Shown here: in pieces, positions 8,270-16,834 of the stretch | Layout: each line of letters begins with the position of its first letter | Position numbering within the stretch: the stretch's first letter is position 1 | DNA from: Acidobacteriota bacterium | Lineage (GTDB): Bacteria > Acidobacteriota > Thermoanaerobaculia > Multivoradales > Multivoraceae | Direction: 5' to 3' | NCBI GenBank assembly: GCA_026707545.1 | Contig: JAPOWR010000001.1 | Location: 682,001-746,000, forward strand | Length of the DNA: 64,000 nt | Position numbers and translations under genes: made by a program | The notes under the pieces: generated by a model | The model's input: the letters and a program-made list of their open reading frames with translations, nothing else | Database searches by the model: none | What the model was told of the DNA's origin: nothing

Positions 8270-9286
8270 CTGGGCACGGCACCCTCCGGGCGAGCTGGCG
8301 GTGACGGCGCCGCGGCGGGGCGCCGGGCCGGCGTGGTCGGCGCCGGCGCGATGGGCCGCCATCACGTCCGCCTCCTGACGGACCTGCTGGAACCCCGATC
8401 GGTCACCGTAGTCGACGCGGAGGCGGCCCGGGCCAGGAGCGTCGCGGGCGAACATGGCGCCACGGTGGGGGCCGGGCTCGAGGAACTTGCCGAAGCGGTC
8501 GACCTGGCGGTAGTGGCCGTGCCGACGGTCGATCACCTCCATGTGGCGGAGCGGCTGATCGAGGCGGGAGTCCACGTGCTGGTGGAGAAGCCGATCGCGG
8601 TCGACCTCGCCCAGGCGGACGCGATGATCGCGACCGCGGCGACGCGCGGCGTGATTCTGGCGGTGGGCCACGTCGAGTTCTACAATCCTGCCGTTCAGGA
8701 ACTCCTGGTATCGGGTCGCGGGCCGCGCTTCGTCGAAGTGGAACGGATGTCGCCCTTCAGCCCTCGCAGCCTGGATGTGGACGTTGTGCTGGACCTGATG
8801 ATTCACGACCTGCAGATCCTCCACGCCCTTGATCCGAGTCCGGTTCGCGAGGTGCGCGCGGTCGGGATCGACGTCCTGTCTGACCGTGTCGACATCGCCG
8901 ACGCCCGGATCGAACTCGAGTCGGGATGTGTCGCGAACCTGACCGCGTCCCGGGTCTCCGCGGAGCGTGTGCGCCAGCTACGTGTCTTCTTCGCGGACCG
9001 GTACCACTCGCTCGACTACCAGGAACAGACGGTGAAGGGGTTTCGGCGAGTCCGGAGCGGCGGGGCCGGCGCGCCGGCGCCAGTGGCCGCCGCCGGCGGG
9101 CCGGCCGGGCTCATCGTGCCAGCCGACCTGGAGGTGGAGCAAGGCGAGCCGCTTCGCAGGGAACTGGAAGCGTTTCTTGACCGTTGCGCCGGCGGCGGGG
9201 CTCCGCTCGTCGATGGCGAAGCCGGCCGGCGCGCCCTGAAGACGGCGCTGCGGGTGAACTCGACGATCGCCGGAAGCGCTCCATGA
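8270..9286 (+). CDS. Gfo/Idh/MocA-family oxidoreductase in the lpx cluster (GnnA-like candidate)
   Basis: NAD(P)-dependent sugar oxidoreductase. The N-terminal Rossmann fold reads GVVGAGAMGRHH, followed by VLVEKPIAVD (the family EKP motif), HVEFYNP and a C-terminal Gfo/Idh alpha/beta domain. The only standard start, GTG 8333, would remove the first beta strand. An in-frame CTG at 8270, about 5 nt after GGGGAG and 12 nt after the lpxA stop, gives a more complete product; I use it, with moderate doubt. In Acidithiobacillus and Leptospira a similar oxidoreductase, GnnA, works with the aminotransferase GnnB to make UDP-GlcNAc3N for amide-linked lipid A. No gnnB is seen here, so the role is a hypothesis. 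The stop overlaps mtnP (ATGA). Confidence 0.8.
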   Translation: MGTAPSGRAGGDGAAAGRRAGVVGAGAMGRHHVRLLTDLLEPRSVTVVDAEAARARSVAGEHGATVGAGLEELAEAVDLAVVAVPTVDHLHVAERLIEAGVHVLVEKPIAVDLAQADAMIATAATRGVILAVGHVEFYNPAVQELLVSGRGPRFVEVERMSPFSPRSLDVDVVLDLMIHDLQILHALDPSPVREVRAVGIDVLSDRVDIADARIELESGCVANLTASRVSAERVRQLRVFFADRYHSLDYQEQTVKGFRRVRSGGAGAPAPVAAAGGPAGLIVPADLEVEQGEPLRRELEAFLDRCAGGGAPLVDGEAGRRALKTALRVNSTIAGSAP

Positions 9287-10176
9287 GCGCCGACGCCAGG
9301 AGGGTAGGGATCATTGGGGGCTCCGGCCTCTACTCGATGGCGGAGCTCGAGGTCCACGAGGAACGTGCGATCGAGACACCGTTCGGCAGCCCCTCGGAGG
9401 TCTTCGTGCTAGGGGAGCTTCGCGGCCGGCGGGTCGCTTTCCTTGCCCGTCACGGACGTGGCCACCGCATTCTGCCGAGCGAGCTGAACTTCCGCGCCAA
9501 CATCTACGCCTTCAAGACGCTGGGTGTGGAGCGCCTGGTCTCGCTGTCCGCTGTCGGTTCGCTGCGCCGGCGCTACCGGCCGACCCACATCGTGGTGCCC
9601 GACCAGTTCATCGACCGCACGCGACACCGGCCCGACACGTTCTTCGGTAACGGGCTGGCGGCGCACGTCGCCTTCGCCGACCCGATCTGTCCCGTTCTGA
9701 TGAACGTGTGCGCGGAACAGTCCGCTATCGCCGGGGCCGTCGTTCACCGTGGCGGCACCTACGTGTGCATGGAGGGACCTCAGTTCTCGACCCGTGCCGA
9801 GTCCTTCATGCACCGCGGTTGGAACGCCGATGTGATCGGCATGACGAACCTGCAGGAGGCGAAGCTCGCGCGGGAGGCGGAGATCTGCTACGCGACTCTC
9901 GCCTTGATCACGGACTACGACTGCTGGCACGAGGAGGAAGAGGACGTCACCGTGGAGGCCGTCCTCGCCGTTCTGCAGCAGAACGCGCGCACCGCGCAGG
10001 CAGCGGTGGCCCGAATCGTCGCCGCATTGCCCGCGGAACGGCCGCCCGGATCCTGCCCCTGCGCCAGAGCGCTGGAGCATGCCCTGATCACCGACCCCGC
10101 GGTCATTCCGAAGTCCGTGCTGCGCGATCTGGCGCCGATCGTTGGCCGCCTGTTCGGTGGCGGCGGCAACAGTTGA
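9283..10176 (+). CDS. mtnP: S-methyl-5'-thioadenosine phosphorylase
   Basis: Phosphorolysis of methylthioadenosine to adenine and methylthioribose-1-phosphate. ATG 9283 overlaps the upstream stop (ATGA), giving 297 residues. Family motifs are GIIGGSGLYSM (phosphate loop), RHGRGHRILPSELNFRANIY, LSAVGSL, and CMEGPQFSTRAES with ADVIGMTNLQEAKLARE, which form the base and ribose pockets. The Asn/Thr-type pocket fits MTAP rather than guanosine/inosine phosphorylase. The adenine released could be used by apt three genes downstream, so the cluster makes metabolic sense. Confidence 0.92.
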   Translation: MSADARRVGIIGGSGLYSMAELEVHEERAIETPFGSPSEVFVLGELRGRRVAFLARHGRGHRILPSELNFRANIYAFKTLGVERLVSLSAVGSLRRRYRPTHIVVPDQFIDRTRHRPDTFFGNGLAAHVAFADPICPVLMNVCAEQSAIAGAVVHRGGTYVCMEGPQFSTRAESFMHRGWNADVIGMTNLQEAKLAREAEICYATLALITDYDCWHEEEEDVTVEAVLAVLQQNARTAQAAVARIVAALPAERPPGSCPCARALEHALITDPAVIPKSVLRDLAPIVGRLFGGGGNS

Positions 10177-10198
10177 ACCGCGACGAGCGAGAACGGAT

Positions 10199-10975
10199 GT
10201 GACGCGACTGCTGCTGACGAACGACGATGGCATCGAAGCCCCCGGTCTGCGTCGGCTCGCCGCGGCGCTCGACGGTCTCTCCACGTCGCAAGGGCCGATC
10301 GAGTACAAGGTCGTTGCGCCCCTGCACGAGCAGAGCGGTTGTGGCCAGGCGCTGACGCTGTTCCGGCCCCTGCGCGCCAGGGTGGTGCGGGAAGGCTGGT
10401 TCGCGGTCGACGGGACGCCGTCCGACTGCGTCAACCTGGGCGTTCACGCGCTACTGGACGAACGGCCCGATCTGCTCGTCTCGGGCATCAACTACGGCGT
10501 CAACCTGGGCGACGACGTGACGCACAGCGGTACGGTTGGAGCCGCGCTCGAAGGCCGGCTCCTCGGCGTTCCGGCGGTCGCCTTCTCCCAGGAGTACCGA
10601 AAGGCCCAGCCCGCCGACATGGAACGCGCCGCGAAGTTGGCCGTGCGTGCGATCGTCTCCCTGCTGGAGCAGGGGATTCCCGAGCGGATGCTCCTCAACG
10701 TGAACTTCCCGCTCGATCCGCCCCGCGGCGTTCGGGTCTCACGGCTCGGGCGCCGGCCCTACCGCAACGCGGTTGTGGAGCAGGCGGATCCGCGAGGCGG
10801 CTCGATGTACTGGCTGGTGGGGAAGCCCGAGCCGGAACTCCTGCACGACACGGACGCCGCGGCCGTTCGGGACGGCTACATCTCGATCACACCGCTCTCT
10901 GCCGACCTCACAGATCGGAAAGCGATCGCCGGCAACGACGGCGTGCTGCCCGGTCTCGTCGGAGCGCTGGGTTGA
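10199..10975 (+). CDS. surE: 5'/3'-nucleotidase SurE
   Basis: Metal-dependent nucleoside-monophosphate phosphatase, often linked to stationary-phase survival. GTG 10199 gives 258 residues beginning TRLLLTNDDGIEAPG, the expected N-terminus with the metal-binding Asp pair. VVAPLHEQSGCGQALT and SGINYGVNLGDDVTHSGTVG complete the active site. The ribosome site is weak. The last base of the stop is the first base of the pcm ATG (TGATG), so the two are translationally coupled, as in the well-known surE-pcm pair. Confidence 0.93.
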   Translation: MTRLLLTNDDGIEAPGLRRLAAALDGLSTSQGPIEYKVVAPLHEQSGCGQALTLFRPLRARVVREGWFAVDGTPSDCVNLGVHALLDERPDLLVSGINYGVNLGDDVTHSGTVGAALEGRLLGVPAVAFSQEYRKAQPADMERAAKLAVRAIVSLLEQGIPERMLLNVNFPLDPPRGVRVSRLGRRPYRNAVVEQADPRGGSMYWLVGKPEPELLHDTDAAAVRDGYISITPLSADLTDRKAIAGNDGVLPGLVGALG

Positions 10976-11652
10976 TGGCGCTCGCGGTCGATCGGGCGGA
11001 CGGCTACCGCCACGCCCGGCGCCGCATGGTGCGGAAGCTGGTCGATCAGTACGGCCTGAAGGACGAACGCGTCCTCGCGGCCATGGGACGGGTGCCTCGC
11101 CACCTCTTCGTGCCGGACCATCTCGTGAACGACGCGTACCGCGACAGCGCCCTGCCGATCGGTTGCGAGCAGACGATCTCCCAGCCGTACATCGTCGGCC
11201 GGATGACCGAAGACCTGGCTGTCGGCGACGAGGACTCGGTGCTTGAGATCGGTACGGGTTCGGGCTATCAGACGGCGGTGCTGGCGCTTCTGGCCCGCCG
11301 GATCTACAGCATCGAGCGGCTTGGTCCCCTGGCCCGAGAGGCGATGGCGCGGATGCGCGCGCTCGAGCTACCGAACGTCAAGGTGCAGGTGTTCGACGGC
11401 ACGGTCGGCTGGAAGGACGCGGGACCCTTCAACCGCATCCTGGTCGCGGCCGCGGCGCCCCGCGTTCCTGACGCGCTCATCGAGCAACTGGCGCCGGACG
11501 GCCGGTTGGTGATTCCGGAAGGCGACCGGAACAAGCAGAACCTGGTGACCTACCGGAAGTACCCGAACGGCACCGTGACCCGCGACGTCGGCGAATCCGT
11601 GCGATTCGTGCCCCTGATCGGTCGCCAGGGTTGGAAGACCAGGGTTGGCTAG
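10975..11652 (+). CDS. pcm: Protein-L-isoaspartate O-methyltransferase
   Basis: Repairs isoaspartyl residues in damaged proteins using S-adenosylmethionine. The 225-residue product has MGRVPRHLFVPD, CEQTISQPYIVGRMTE and the SAM motif LEIGTGSGYQTAVLA, followed by APDGRLVIPEG. The start ATG overlaps the surE stop. A partner in the repair and salvage run mtnP-surE-pcm-apt; methylation consumes SAM. Confidence 0.93.
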   Translation: MALAVDRADGYRHARRRMVRKLVDQYGLKDERVLAAMGRVPRHLFVPDHLVNDAYRDSALPIGCEQTISQPYIVGRMTEDLAVGDEDSVLEIGTGSGYQTAVLALLARRIYSIERLGPLAREAMARMRALELPNVKVQVFDGTVGWKDAGPFNRILVAAAAPRVPDALIEQLAPDGRLVIPEGDRNKQNLVTYRKYPNGTVTRDVGESVRFVPLIGRQGWKTRVG

Positions 11653-11682
11653 TTGGCGGCCTGACGAGGTGGAGAAGCAGCG

Positions 11683-12216
11683 ATGGGATCGAAAGCGGCA
11701 TTCCGGCTGAAGGACTGGATTCGGGAGGTGCCCGACTTTCCGAAGCCGGGGATCCTGTTCAAGGACATCACGACGTTGCTCAAGGAGCCGGCGGCGCTGC
11801 GGGAGGCCGCCGACCGGCTCGCGGAGCGTTTCGCGGACCACCGGATCGATCATGTGGTCGGGATCGAGGCCCGCGGCTTCATCTTCGCGCCGCTGGTGGC
11901 GGTTCGATTGAACGCGGGTTTCGTGCCGGTGCGCAAGCCCGGGAAGCTCCCCGCGAGGACCGCCGCGCGCACCTACGAACTCGAGTACGGCACGGACACG
12001 CTGGAAATGCATGTCGACGGCCTCGCTTCCGGGGACCGGGTGGCCCTGGTCGACGATCTTCTGGCCACCGGCGGCACCGCGAGGGCCGCCGCCGACCTGG
12101 TGGACTCGGTCGGGGCCAGGGTCGAGGCCATCGGATTCGTCGTGGAACTGACGTACCTTGAAGGTCGGCGGCGGCTTGAAGGGTACGACGTGGTTGAATC
12201 GCTGGTCCGATACTGA
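11683..12216 (+). CDS. apt: Adenine phosphoribosyltransferase
   Basis: Salvages adenine to AMP with PRPP. The 177-residue product has the Apt N-terminus ([20 protein letters not shown]), [10 protein letters not shown] and the PRPP-binding motif [16 protein letters not shown]. It is 30 nt downstream of pcm with a ribosome site GGTGGAGAAGC ahead of ATG. With mtnP nearby it completes recycling of the adenine from methylthioadenosine. No terminator is obvious before the tRNA gene downstream. Confidence 0.94.
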   Translation: MGSKAAFRLKDWIREVPDFPKPGILFKDITTLLKEPAALREAADRLAERFADHRIDHVVGIEARGFIFAPLVAVRLNAGFVPVRKPGKLPARTAARTYELEYGTDTLEMHVDGLASGDRVALVDDLLATGGTARAAADLVDSVGARVEAIGFVVELTYLEGRRRLEGYDVVESLVRY

Positions 12217-12276
12217 GATCCTTCACCGGCCCGGCATCGCCGGCCGGAAGGCCGCGGCAGACCGAAGCGAGATCGG

Positions 12277-12353
12277 GCGCCTGTAGCTCAGGTGGATAGA
12301 GCGGCGGATTCCTAATCCGCAGGTCGAAGGTTCGAGTCCTTCCAGGCGCACCA
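12277..12353 (+). tRNA. tRNA-Arg (anticodon CCU)
   Basis: A 77-nt cloverleaf: acceptor arms GCGCCTG (12277-12283) and CAGGCGC (12343-12349) pair perfectly. The anticodon stem GCGGA/TCCGC holds loop TTCCTAA with anticodon CCT at 12311-12313, reading AGG. The T arm contains GGTTCGAGTCC. CCA (12351-12353) is encoded. It lies between apt and the reverse-strand tatA. Confidence 0.95.
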
Positions 12354-12370
12354 CCTTTGCGAGCGCGCCA

Positions 12371-12553
12371 CTACTCTTCGATCTTGCCCTTCGGCTTCTC
12401 CTCGTTCTCGTCCTCGGCGGGCTCGTTCAGGCCGCGCTTGAAGTTCCGGATACCGGCGCCGAGACCGCCCGCCAGCTTGGGAATCCGGCTGGCGCCGAAG
12501 ACCAGGACGATGATCGCGAGAACGATCAACAGTTCAGGGAAGCCTAGAGACAT
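12371..12553 (-). CDS. tatA: Sec-independent protein translocase subunit TatA
   Basis: Pore-forming subunit of the twin-arginine translocase in the inner membrane. The start at 12553 gives 60 residues, MSLGFPELLIVLAIIVLVFG, which is a single N-terminal membrane helix. The conserved amphipathic helix follows (ASRIPKLAGGLGAGIRNFKRG), then a short acidic/lysine tail. Longer upstream frames are not supported. TatB is normally longer, so TatA/E is favoured. The sulfatase at 57900-59342 carries a Tat signal and is a likely client. Divergent from the TPR gene at 12704. Confidence 0.9.
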   Translation of the reverse strand: MSLGFPELLIVLAIIVLVFGASRIPKLAGGLGAGIRNFKRGLNEPAEDENEEKPKGKIEE

Positions 12554-12703
12554 CTTGAGAACTGGACTTGGTTCGTGGTGGCCCCGGTGGAGGGAAGGTG
12601 ATCGACGTGCTCCTAGTCTGCCACAGTGTGCGTGGTGGCCGTTCCGCCAGACCCCGGCGGCATCGAGCAGTGGTAGGGTTTGCGCCGCTCCGGGAGGTCT
12701 TGC

Positions 12704-13537
12704 ATGAGTCGTCTGACACGAGAAGAGATGCGGCGCGACGAGGTGCGCGAAGCGGTTTTTTCGGCTTCCACCTGGTTCGCGGAGCACATCCGGCAGATCC
12801 TGGTCGGGATCGCGGGCGTGATCGTCGTCGTCGTCGGCGTGGTCCTGTTCCTGAACTACCAGGAAGGCCGCGAAGCGGAGGCGAGCTTTGAACTCAGCAA
12901 GGCCCTCGAGGTCTTCCGGGCAGAGGTCAAGGCGCCGGAAGCGGACACCGCCCTGGACTTCCTCGACGCGCCGCCGGACAGTGCCCCGGGCGAAGGCGAT
13001 GCCGGAGAGGAACCCGCCGCCCAGGAGGACGGCGAAGAGGAAGGCCTGACCTTCGCGTCCGAGGCGGAGCGCCGCGCGGAGGCGCGGTCAGCCCTCGAAG
13101 CGGTCCGTGAGAGCTACGGCTCAACCTCCTCGGGTCTTCTGGCTTCTGTGTATCTGGGCCAGATCGCCGCGGCCGAGGGCGATACAGCGACGGCGCGCGC
13201 GCTGTGGACGGAGTATCTCGAATCGAACGGCGGCGACAATGCGCTGGCCATCGGTTTGCAGATGAACCTCTACAGTCTCGACCGCGCCGAGGGCCGGGGA
13301 GAGCAGCTCGCGGCCGAACTCCGCGGCGCCGTGGCGACCGAGACCTCCGAGTTGCCGAAGGATGTGCTGCTGTTCGAACTAGCCGCCACCCTGGACCAGC
13401 TCGGTGACGAGGAGGGCGCCCGGGAGACCTACCAGCGCATCCTCGATGAGCACCCGGACAGCGGCTACGCGATCAGGGCCCGGCAGCAGCTTGGACCCGA
13501 TCCCGCCGCCGCGAGCCCGTTCAGTTTCGGCGGCTAG
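12704..13537 (+). CDS. Membrane-anchored TPR protein, YfgM-like
   Basis: ATG 12704 follows GGGAGG with good spacing; 277 residues. A cytoplasmic N-terminus (SRLTREEMRRDEVREAVFSA) is followed by one membrane helix (residues ~27-47, ILVGIAGVIVVVVGVVLFL). An acidic linker rich in Glu/Ala comes next (~65-120), then tetratricopeptide-like helices (~125-265), including LLFELAATLDQLGDEEGARE and YQRILDEHPDSGYAIRARQQ. This layout matches the YfgM/TPR_21 family, proposed to act with the Sec translocon and periplasmic chaperones. Family is inferred from architecture. Confidence 0.72.
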   Translation: MSRLTREEMRRDEVREAVFSASTWFAEHIRQILVGIAGVIVVVVGVVLFLNYQEGREAEASFELSKALEVFRAEVKAPEADTALDFLDAPPDSAPGEGDAGEEPAAQEDGEEEGLTFASEAERRAEARSALEAVRESYGSTSSGLLASVYLGQIAAAEGDTATARALWTEYLESNGGDNALAIGLQMNLYSLDRAEGRGEQLAAELRGAVATETSELPKDVLLFELAATLDQLGDEEGARETYQRILDEHPDSGYAIRARQQLGPDPAAASPFSFGG

Positions 13538-13557
13538 GCCGTCTCGCGCAGCCCCCG

Positions 13558-14823
13558 GTGGTCACGCCCTACGCCATTCTGAACCGGATGCGTCAGGGGC
13601 GGACGCTGACCCGGGACGAGGTGTGGTCGGTCGTCGCCGGAGCGGCCGACGGGAGCTGGACGGACGTTCACCTTGCGGCTTTCCTGATGGCCGCCGCGAT
13701 GCGGGGCTTAAGCGGCGACGAGACGCGGGAGTTGACCCTCGCGATGCTCGAGTCTGGTGACCAGTGGGGTCTGGCGAAGGACTTCGGAACCGTGGTCGAC
13801 AAGCACTCGACGGGTGGTGTCGGGGACACGGTGAGCCTGATCGCGCTGCCCCTGCTCGCCTCCTGCGGCGTGCCGGCGGCCAAACTCACCGGCCGCTCGC
13901 TCGGCCACAGCGGCGGGACCGCGGACAAGCTGGAGAGCATTCCCGGCGTGCGGCTGGAGCTGGATCGGAGCAGGACGCTCGAGCTTCTTAACCGATTCGG
14001 CATGGCGATCGGGATCGCGACCGCCGGCATCGCGCCGGCCGACAGGCGCCTGTACGGCCTGAGGGACCGGACCTCGACCGTGGGTTCGATTCCGCTGGTG
14101 GTCGGCAGCATCCTGTCGAAGAAGCTCGCCCTGGGAGCGTCGGGAATCGTTTTCGACGTCAAGACCGGCAACGGTGGCTTCTTCCCCGACCCGCAGGACA
14201 CCCGCACCCTCGCCTCGAGCCTCGCCTCGATCAGCGCCGCCTGCGGCACGCCGGCGGATTGCGTGCTGAGCGACATGAGTCAGCCTCTTGGCCGATGGGT
14301 CGGCCACGCGGCGGAAGTCCGGGAAGCCCTGGACTTTCTGGGCGGCGACGGCGACCCGCGACTGTTCGAGGTGGTGACGGCGATTTGCTCCAGGGCGGCC
14401 CGCCTGGTTGGCAGGGAGATGCGTTCGCGCGACCTCGAGGCCGTGATCGCCTCGGGCGCCGCCCGCCAGAAGCTGACCGACTGGGCCGATGCCCAGGGCG
14501 CCGAGCCCGGCTGGGCTGACGCCCTCGACCTGGCGCCGGTCGAGGCCGTGGTCACCGCCCGCGAGTCCGGGTATCTCGCCGCTGTCGATTGCCGCCGGAT
14601 CGGCGACGCCTTCGCGGACGCCTGTCGCCCGGATCGAGACCCGACGAGGATCGACCACGCCGTCGCGCTGCGCTACGACGTGCGCCTGGGCCAGAAGGTG
14701 GAGCGCGGCCAGGAACTCGCCCGCCTCTACGTCCGCCGCGACCCGGAAACGCTCCGGCGGGAGGTCGCGGCGGCGCTCGTCATCGGGGAGGAGGCCGAAC
14801 CGCCGCCAGCCGTAGTGGAATAG
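13558..14823 (+). CDS. deoA: Pyrimidine-nucleoside / thymidine phosphorylase
   Basis: Phosphorolysis of thymidine or uridine/deoxyuridine in nucleoside salvage. The 421-residue product has the family signature GRSLGHSGGTADKLESIPG, the phosphate site KHSTGGVGDTVSL and the C-terminal barrel-sandwich domain (VALRYDVRLGQKVERGQELARLYV). The GTG start lies 20 nt after the TPR gene stop. DeoA (thymidine) versus Pdp (broad pyrimidine) cannot be decided by eye. Confidence 0.88.
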   Translation: MVTPYAILNRMRQGRTLTRDEVWSVVAGAADGSWTDVHLAAFLMAAAMRGLSGDETRELTLAMLESGDQWGLAKDFGTVVDKHSTGGVGDTVSLIALPLLASCGVPAAKLTGRSLGHSGGTADKLESIPGVRLELDRSRTLELLNRFGMAIGIATAGIAPADRRLYGLRDRTSTVGSIPLVVGSILSKKLALGASGIVFDVKTGNGGFFPDPQDTRTLASSLASISAACGTPADCVLSDMSQPLGRWVGHAAEVREALDFLGGDGDPRLFEVVTAICSRAARLVGREMRSRDLEAVIASGAARQKLTDWADAQGAEPGWADALDLAPVEAVVTARESGYLAAVDCRRIGDAFADACRPDRDPTRIDHAVALRYDVRLGQKVERGQELARLYVRRDPETLRREVAAALVIGEEAEPPPAVVE

Positions 14824-14861
14824 GGCGATGGAAGGATCGAAGCCTCGCTACACTGCGGCCG

Positions 14862-16184
14862 GTGAAGGCTTCGATTCTCGCGGTCGGCGATGAGTTGCTT
14901 GGAACGGACCGGCTCGACACGAACTCACTGGCGCTGACGGAGGTGCTGCGGCGGCGGGGCGTGGAACTGGTTTCGAAGGCGGTCGTCGGCGACGACGTCG
15001 TCCTGATCGCGGAAACCCTCGATGCGCTTCGGGAGCGGGCGGATCTGCTGCTCGTGACCGGCGGTCTGGGCCCGACGCGGGACGACCTGACGCGGGAGGG
15101 TCTGGCTCGGCTGCTGGGGCGGTCCGTCACGGTAGACGAAGCGTTGTGGGACCAGATCGAGCGCGGGTTCCGGAAGCTCGGGCGGCGCATTCCGCGGGTC
15201 AACCGGAAGCAGGCGGAGCGGGTCGACGGAGCGGAGATGCTGCCGAACCGCGCCGGTGTGGCGCCGGGCCAACGGATCGAGGACGCCGCGCCCTCGCCCC
15301 GGGGTACGACCTACTTCCTGTTCCCCGGCGTGCCGCGGGAGCTGCACGCCCTCGTCGAGGACGCACTCGATCCCTGGCTGGCGGCGCGGTCCGAGGACGG
15401 TGCGGGGTTCGATCAGGTCGAGGTGCGGGTCGCCTGCCTGCCGGAGTCGGTGGTCGAGGAGAGGATCTCACCGGTCTACGCGCGCTTCGGGGACGGGAAC
15501 CTGTCGGTCCTGGCACGGCCGGGCGAGATCCGGCTGCGCCTGCGCGCCGGCGGTCCCACGGAGGGCCGGCCACCGCGTCTGGCCGAAATGGAGGAGGCGG
15601 TTCGGGACGCCCTGGGTGACGCGGTGTTCTACGTCGGACCGATCGAGGACGGTGTCGAGTTCGAGGCTTCGGTAGGTGGTTTGCTGGCGGCACGCGGCGA
15701 GACGGTCGCGGTCGCCGAGTCCTGCACCGGCGGCCTTCTCGGCCAGCGGTTGACGGCCACTGCCGGGAGCAGCGCCTGGTTCGTGGGCGGCTACCTCACC
15801 TACTCGAACAGGCTGAAGATGCGGTTGCTCGGCGTGCCCCGGGAGACCCTGGTGGAACACGGCGCGGTGTCGAAACCGACGGCGCTGGCGATGGCCGCGG
15901 GATCCCGGGAGCGTTGCGGCAGCGACTACGGCATCGGTATCACGGGCGTCGCGGGCCCGGGCGGCGGCAGCGAGTCGCGGCCGGTGGGCACGGTCCACAT
16001 TGCCGTGGCCGGACCGGCCAACGCACGCTCGCACTTCGAGGCGCGGTTCCCGGGAGATCGGGCCCGTGTCAGGCAGCTCTCGACGCAGTTCGCGCTCGAG
16101 ATGTTGCGTCGCATGCTGCTGTCCGGAGAAGGGCCGGCAGACACCCTGCCCTGGGCGGCGCCGTCGCGGATGGGTCCGCCGTGA
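14862..16184 (+). CDS. cinA: CinA family protein: ADP-ribose pyrophosphatase / nicotinamide-nucleotide amidase
   Basis: GTG 14862 gives 440 residues; the longer frame upstream is antisense-free shadow of deoA. The N-terminal MoCF/COG1058 domain (residues ~1-170) has ILAVGDELLGTDRLDTNS and LLVTGGLGPTRDDLTRE. The C-terminal PncC domain (~275-425) has VAESCTGGLLGQRLTA and GITGVAGPGGGSESRPVGTV, the NMN deamidase active site. It therefore belongs to pyridine-nucleotide recycling. The stop overlaps the plsY GTG (GTGA). Confidence 0.9.
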   Translation: MKASILAVGDELLGTDRLDTNSLALTEVLRRRGVELVSKAVVGDDVVLIAETLDALRERADLLLVTGGLGPTRDDLTREGLARLLGRSVTVDEALWDQIERGFRKLGRRIPRVNRKQAERVDGAEMLPNRAGVAPGQRIEDAAPSPRGTTYFLFPGVPRELHALVEDALDPWLAARSEDGAGFDQVEVRVACLPESVVEERISPVYARFGDGNLSVLARPGEIRLRLRAGGPTEGRPPRLAEMEEAVRDALGDAVFYVGPIEDGVEFEASVGGLLAARGETVAVAESCTGGLLGQRLTATAGSSAWFVGGYLTYSNRLKMRLLGVPRETLVEHGAVSKPTALAMAAGSRERCGSDYGIGITGVAGPGGGSESRPVGTVHIAVAGPANARSHFEARFPGDRARVRQLSTQFALEMLRRMLLSGEGPADTLPWAAPSRMGPP

Positions 16185-16834
16185 CGACAGCCGGCCCGGT
16201 CACGGTCGCCCTGTCGTATCTGCTGGGGTCCTTGCCCTGGAGCTACCTCATCGTGCGACTCCACCGGGGCATCGACGTCCGCACGATCGGCAGCCGCAGC
16301 GCCGGCGCGACGAACGTGCTGCGGGCTTCGGGCAAGTCGGCGGCTCTGCTCGCGCTGCTGCTGGACGCCGCCAAGGGCGCCGCGGCGGTGGTCCTCGCAC
16401 GTTCCCTGGAAGTCGGCTCCTGGTGGCTGGCGGCGGCCGCGGTCGCGGCGGTCGCCGGGCATGTCTTCCCCGTGTTTCTCGGGTTCCGCGGTGGCAAGGG
16501 AGTGGCGACGGCTGCGGGCGTCCTGGCGCTGCTGGTGCCCGGGGCGGCGGTCGGAGCGCTGGCTGTGTTCATCGTCGTGGTGGCGTGGAGGCGCTACGTC
16601 TCCCTCGGCTCGATCTCGGCGGCGGTGGCACTGCCACTGCTCGTCGGCGTCTATTGGTGGAGCGGCGCCTTTCGGGGTGACCACGGAGTCGATTCGGGGC
16701 CGGCTCTGCTTGCGGGTACGGCGGCGATCGCCGTTCTCGTCATCCTCAAGCACCACGCCAACGTCCGGCGATTGCTGGCCGGCACCGAGTCCCGGCTCGG
16801 TCGAAAGCCGCCGGTGCACGAGGCGGCCGAATGA
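16181..16834 (+). CDS. plsY: Glycerol-3-phosphate acyltransferase PlsY
   Basis: Inner-membrane enzyme transferring acyl from acyl-phosphate to glycerol-3-phosphate, the first step in phospholipid synthesis. GTG 16181 gives 217 residues with five or more membrane helices. Motif 1 is SRSAGATNVLRASGK (usual form SGNPGATNVLR), motif 2 is GHVFPVFLGFRGGKGVATA, and motif 3 is in the loop RRYVSLGSISAA. It overlaps cinA and gpsA by 4 nt each. GpsA makes its substrate, so the pairing is functional. Confidence 0.92.
   Translation: MTTAGPVTVALSYLLGSLPWSYLIVRLHRGIDVRTIGSRSAGATNVLRASGKSAALLALLLDAAKGAAAVVLARSLEVGSWWLAAAAVAAVAGHVFPVFLGFRGGKGVATAAGVLALLVPGAAVGALAVFIVVVAWRRYVSLGSISAAVALPLLVGVYWWSGAFRGDHGVDSGPALLAGTAAIAVLVILKHHANVRRLLAGTESRLGRKPPVHEAAE

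Noticed and set aside
12226..12247. GC hairpin between apt and the tRNA gene
   Set aside because: Imperfect stem and no T tract; could be chance in this GC content.
12277..12353. tRNA-Arg as an integration site
   Set aside because: No repeat of the tRNA 3' end and no integrase nearby; neighbours are core genes.
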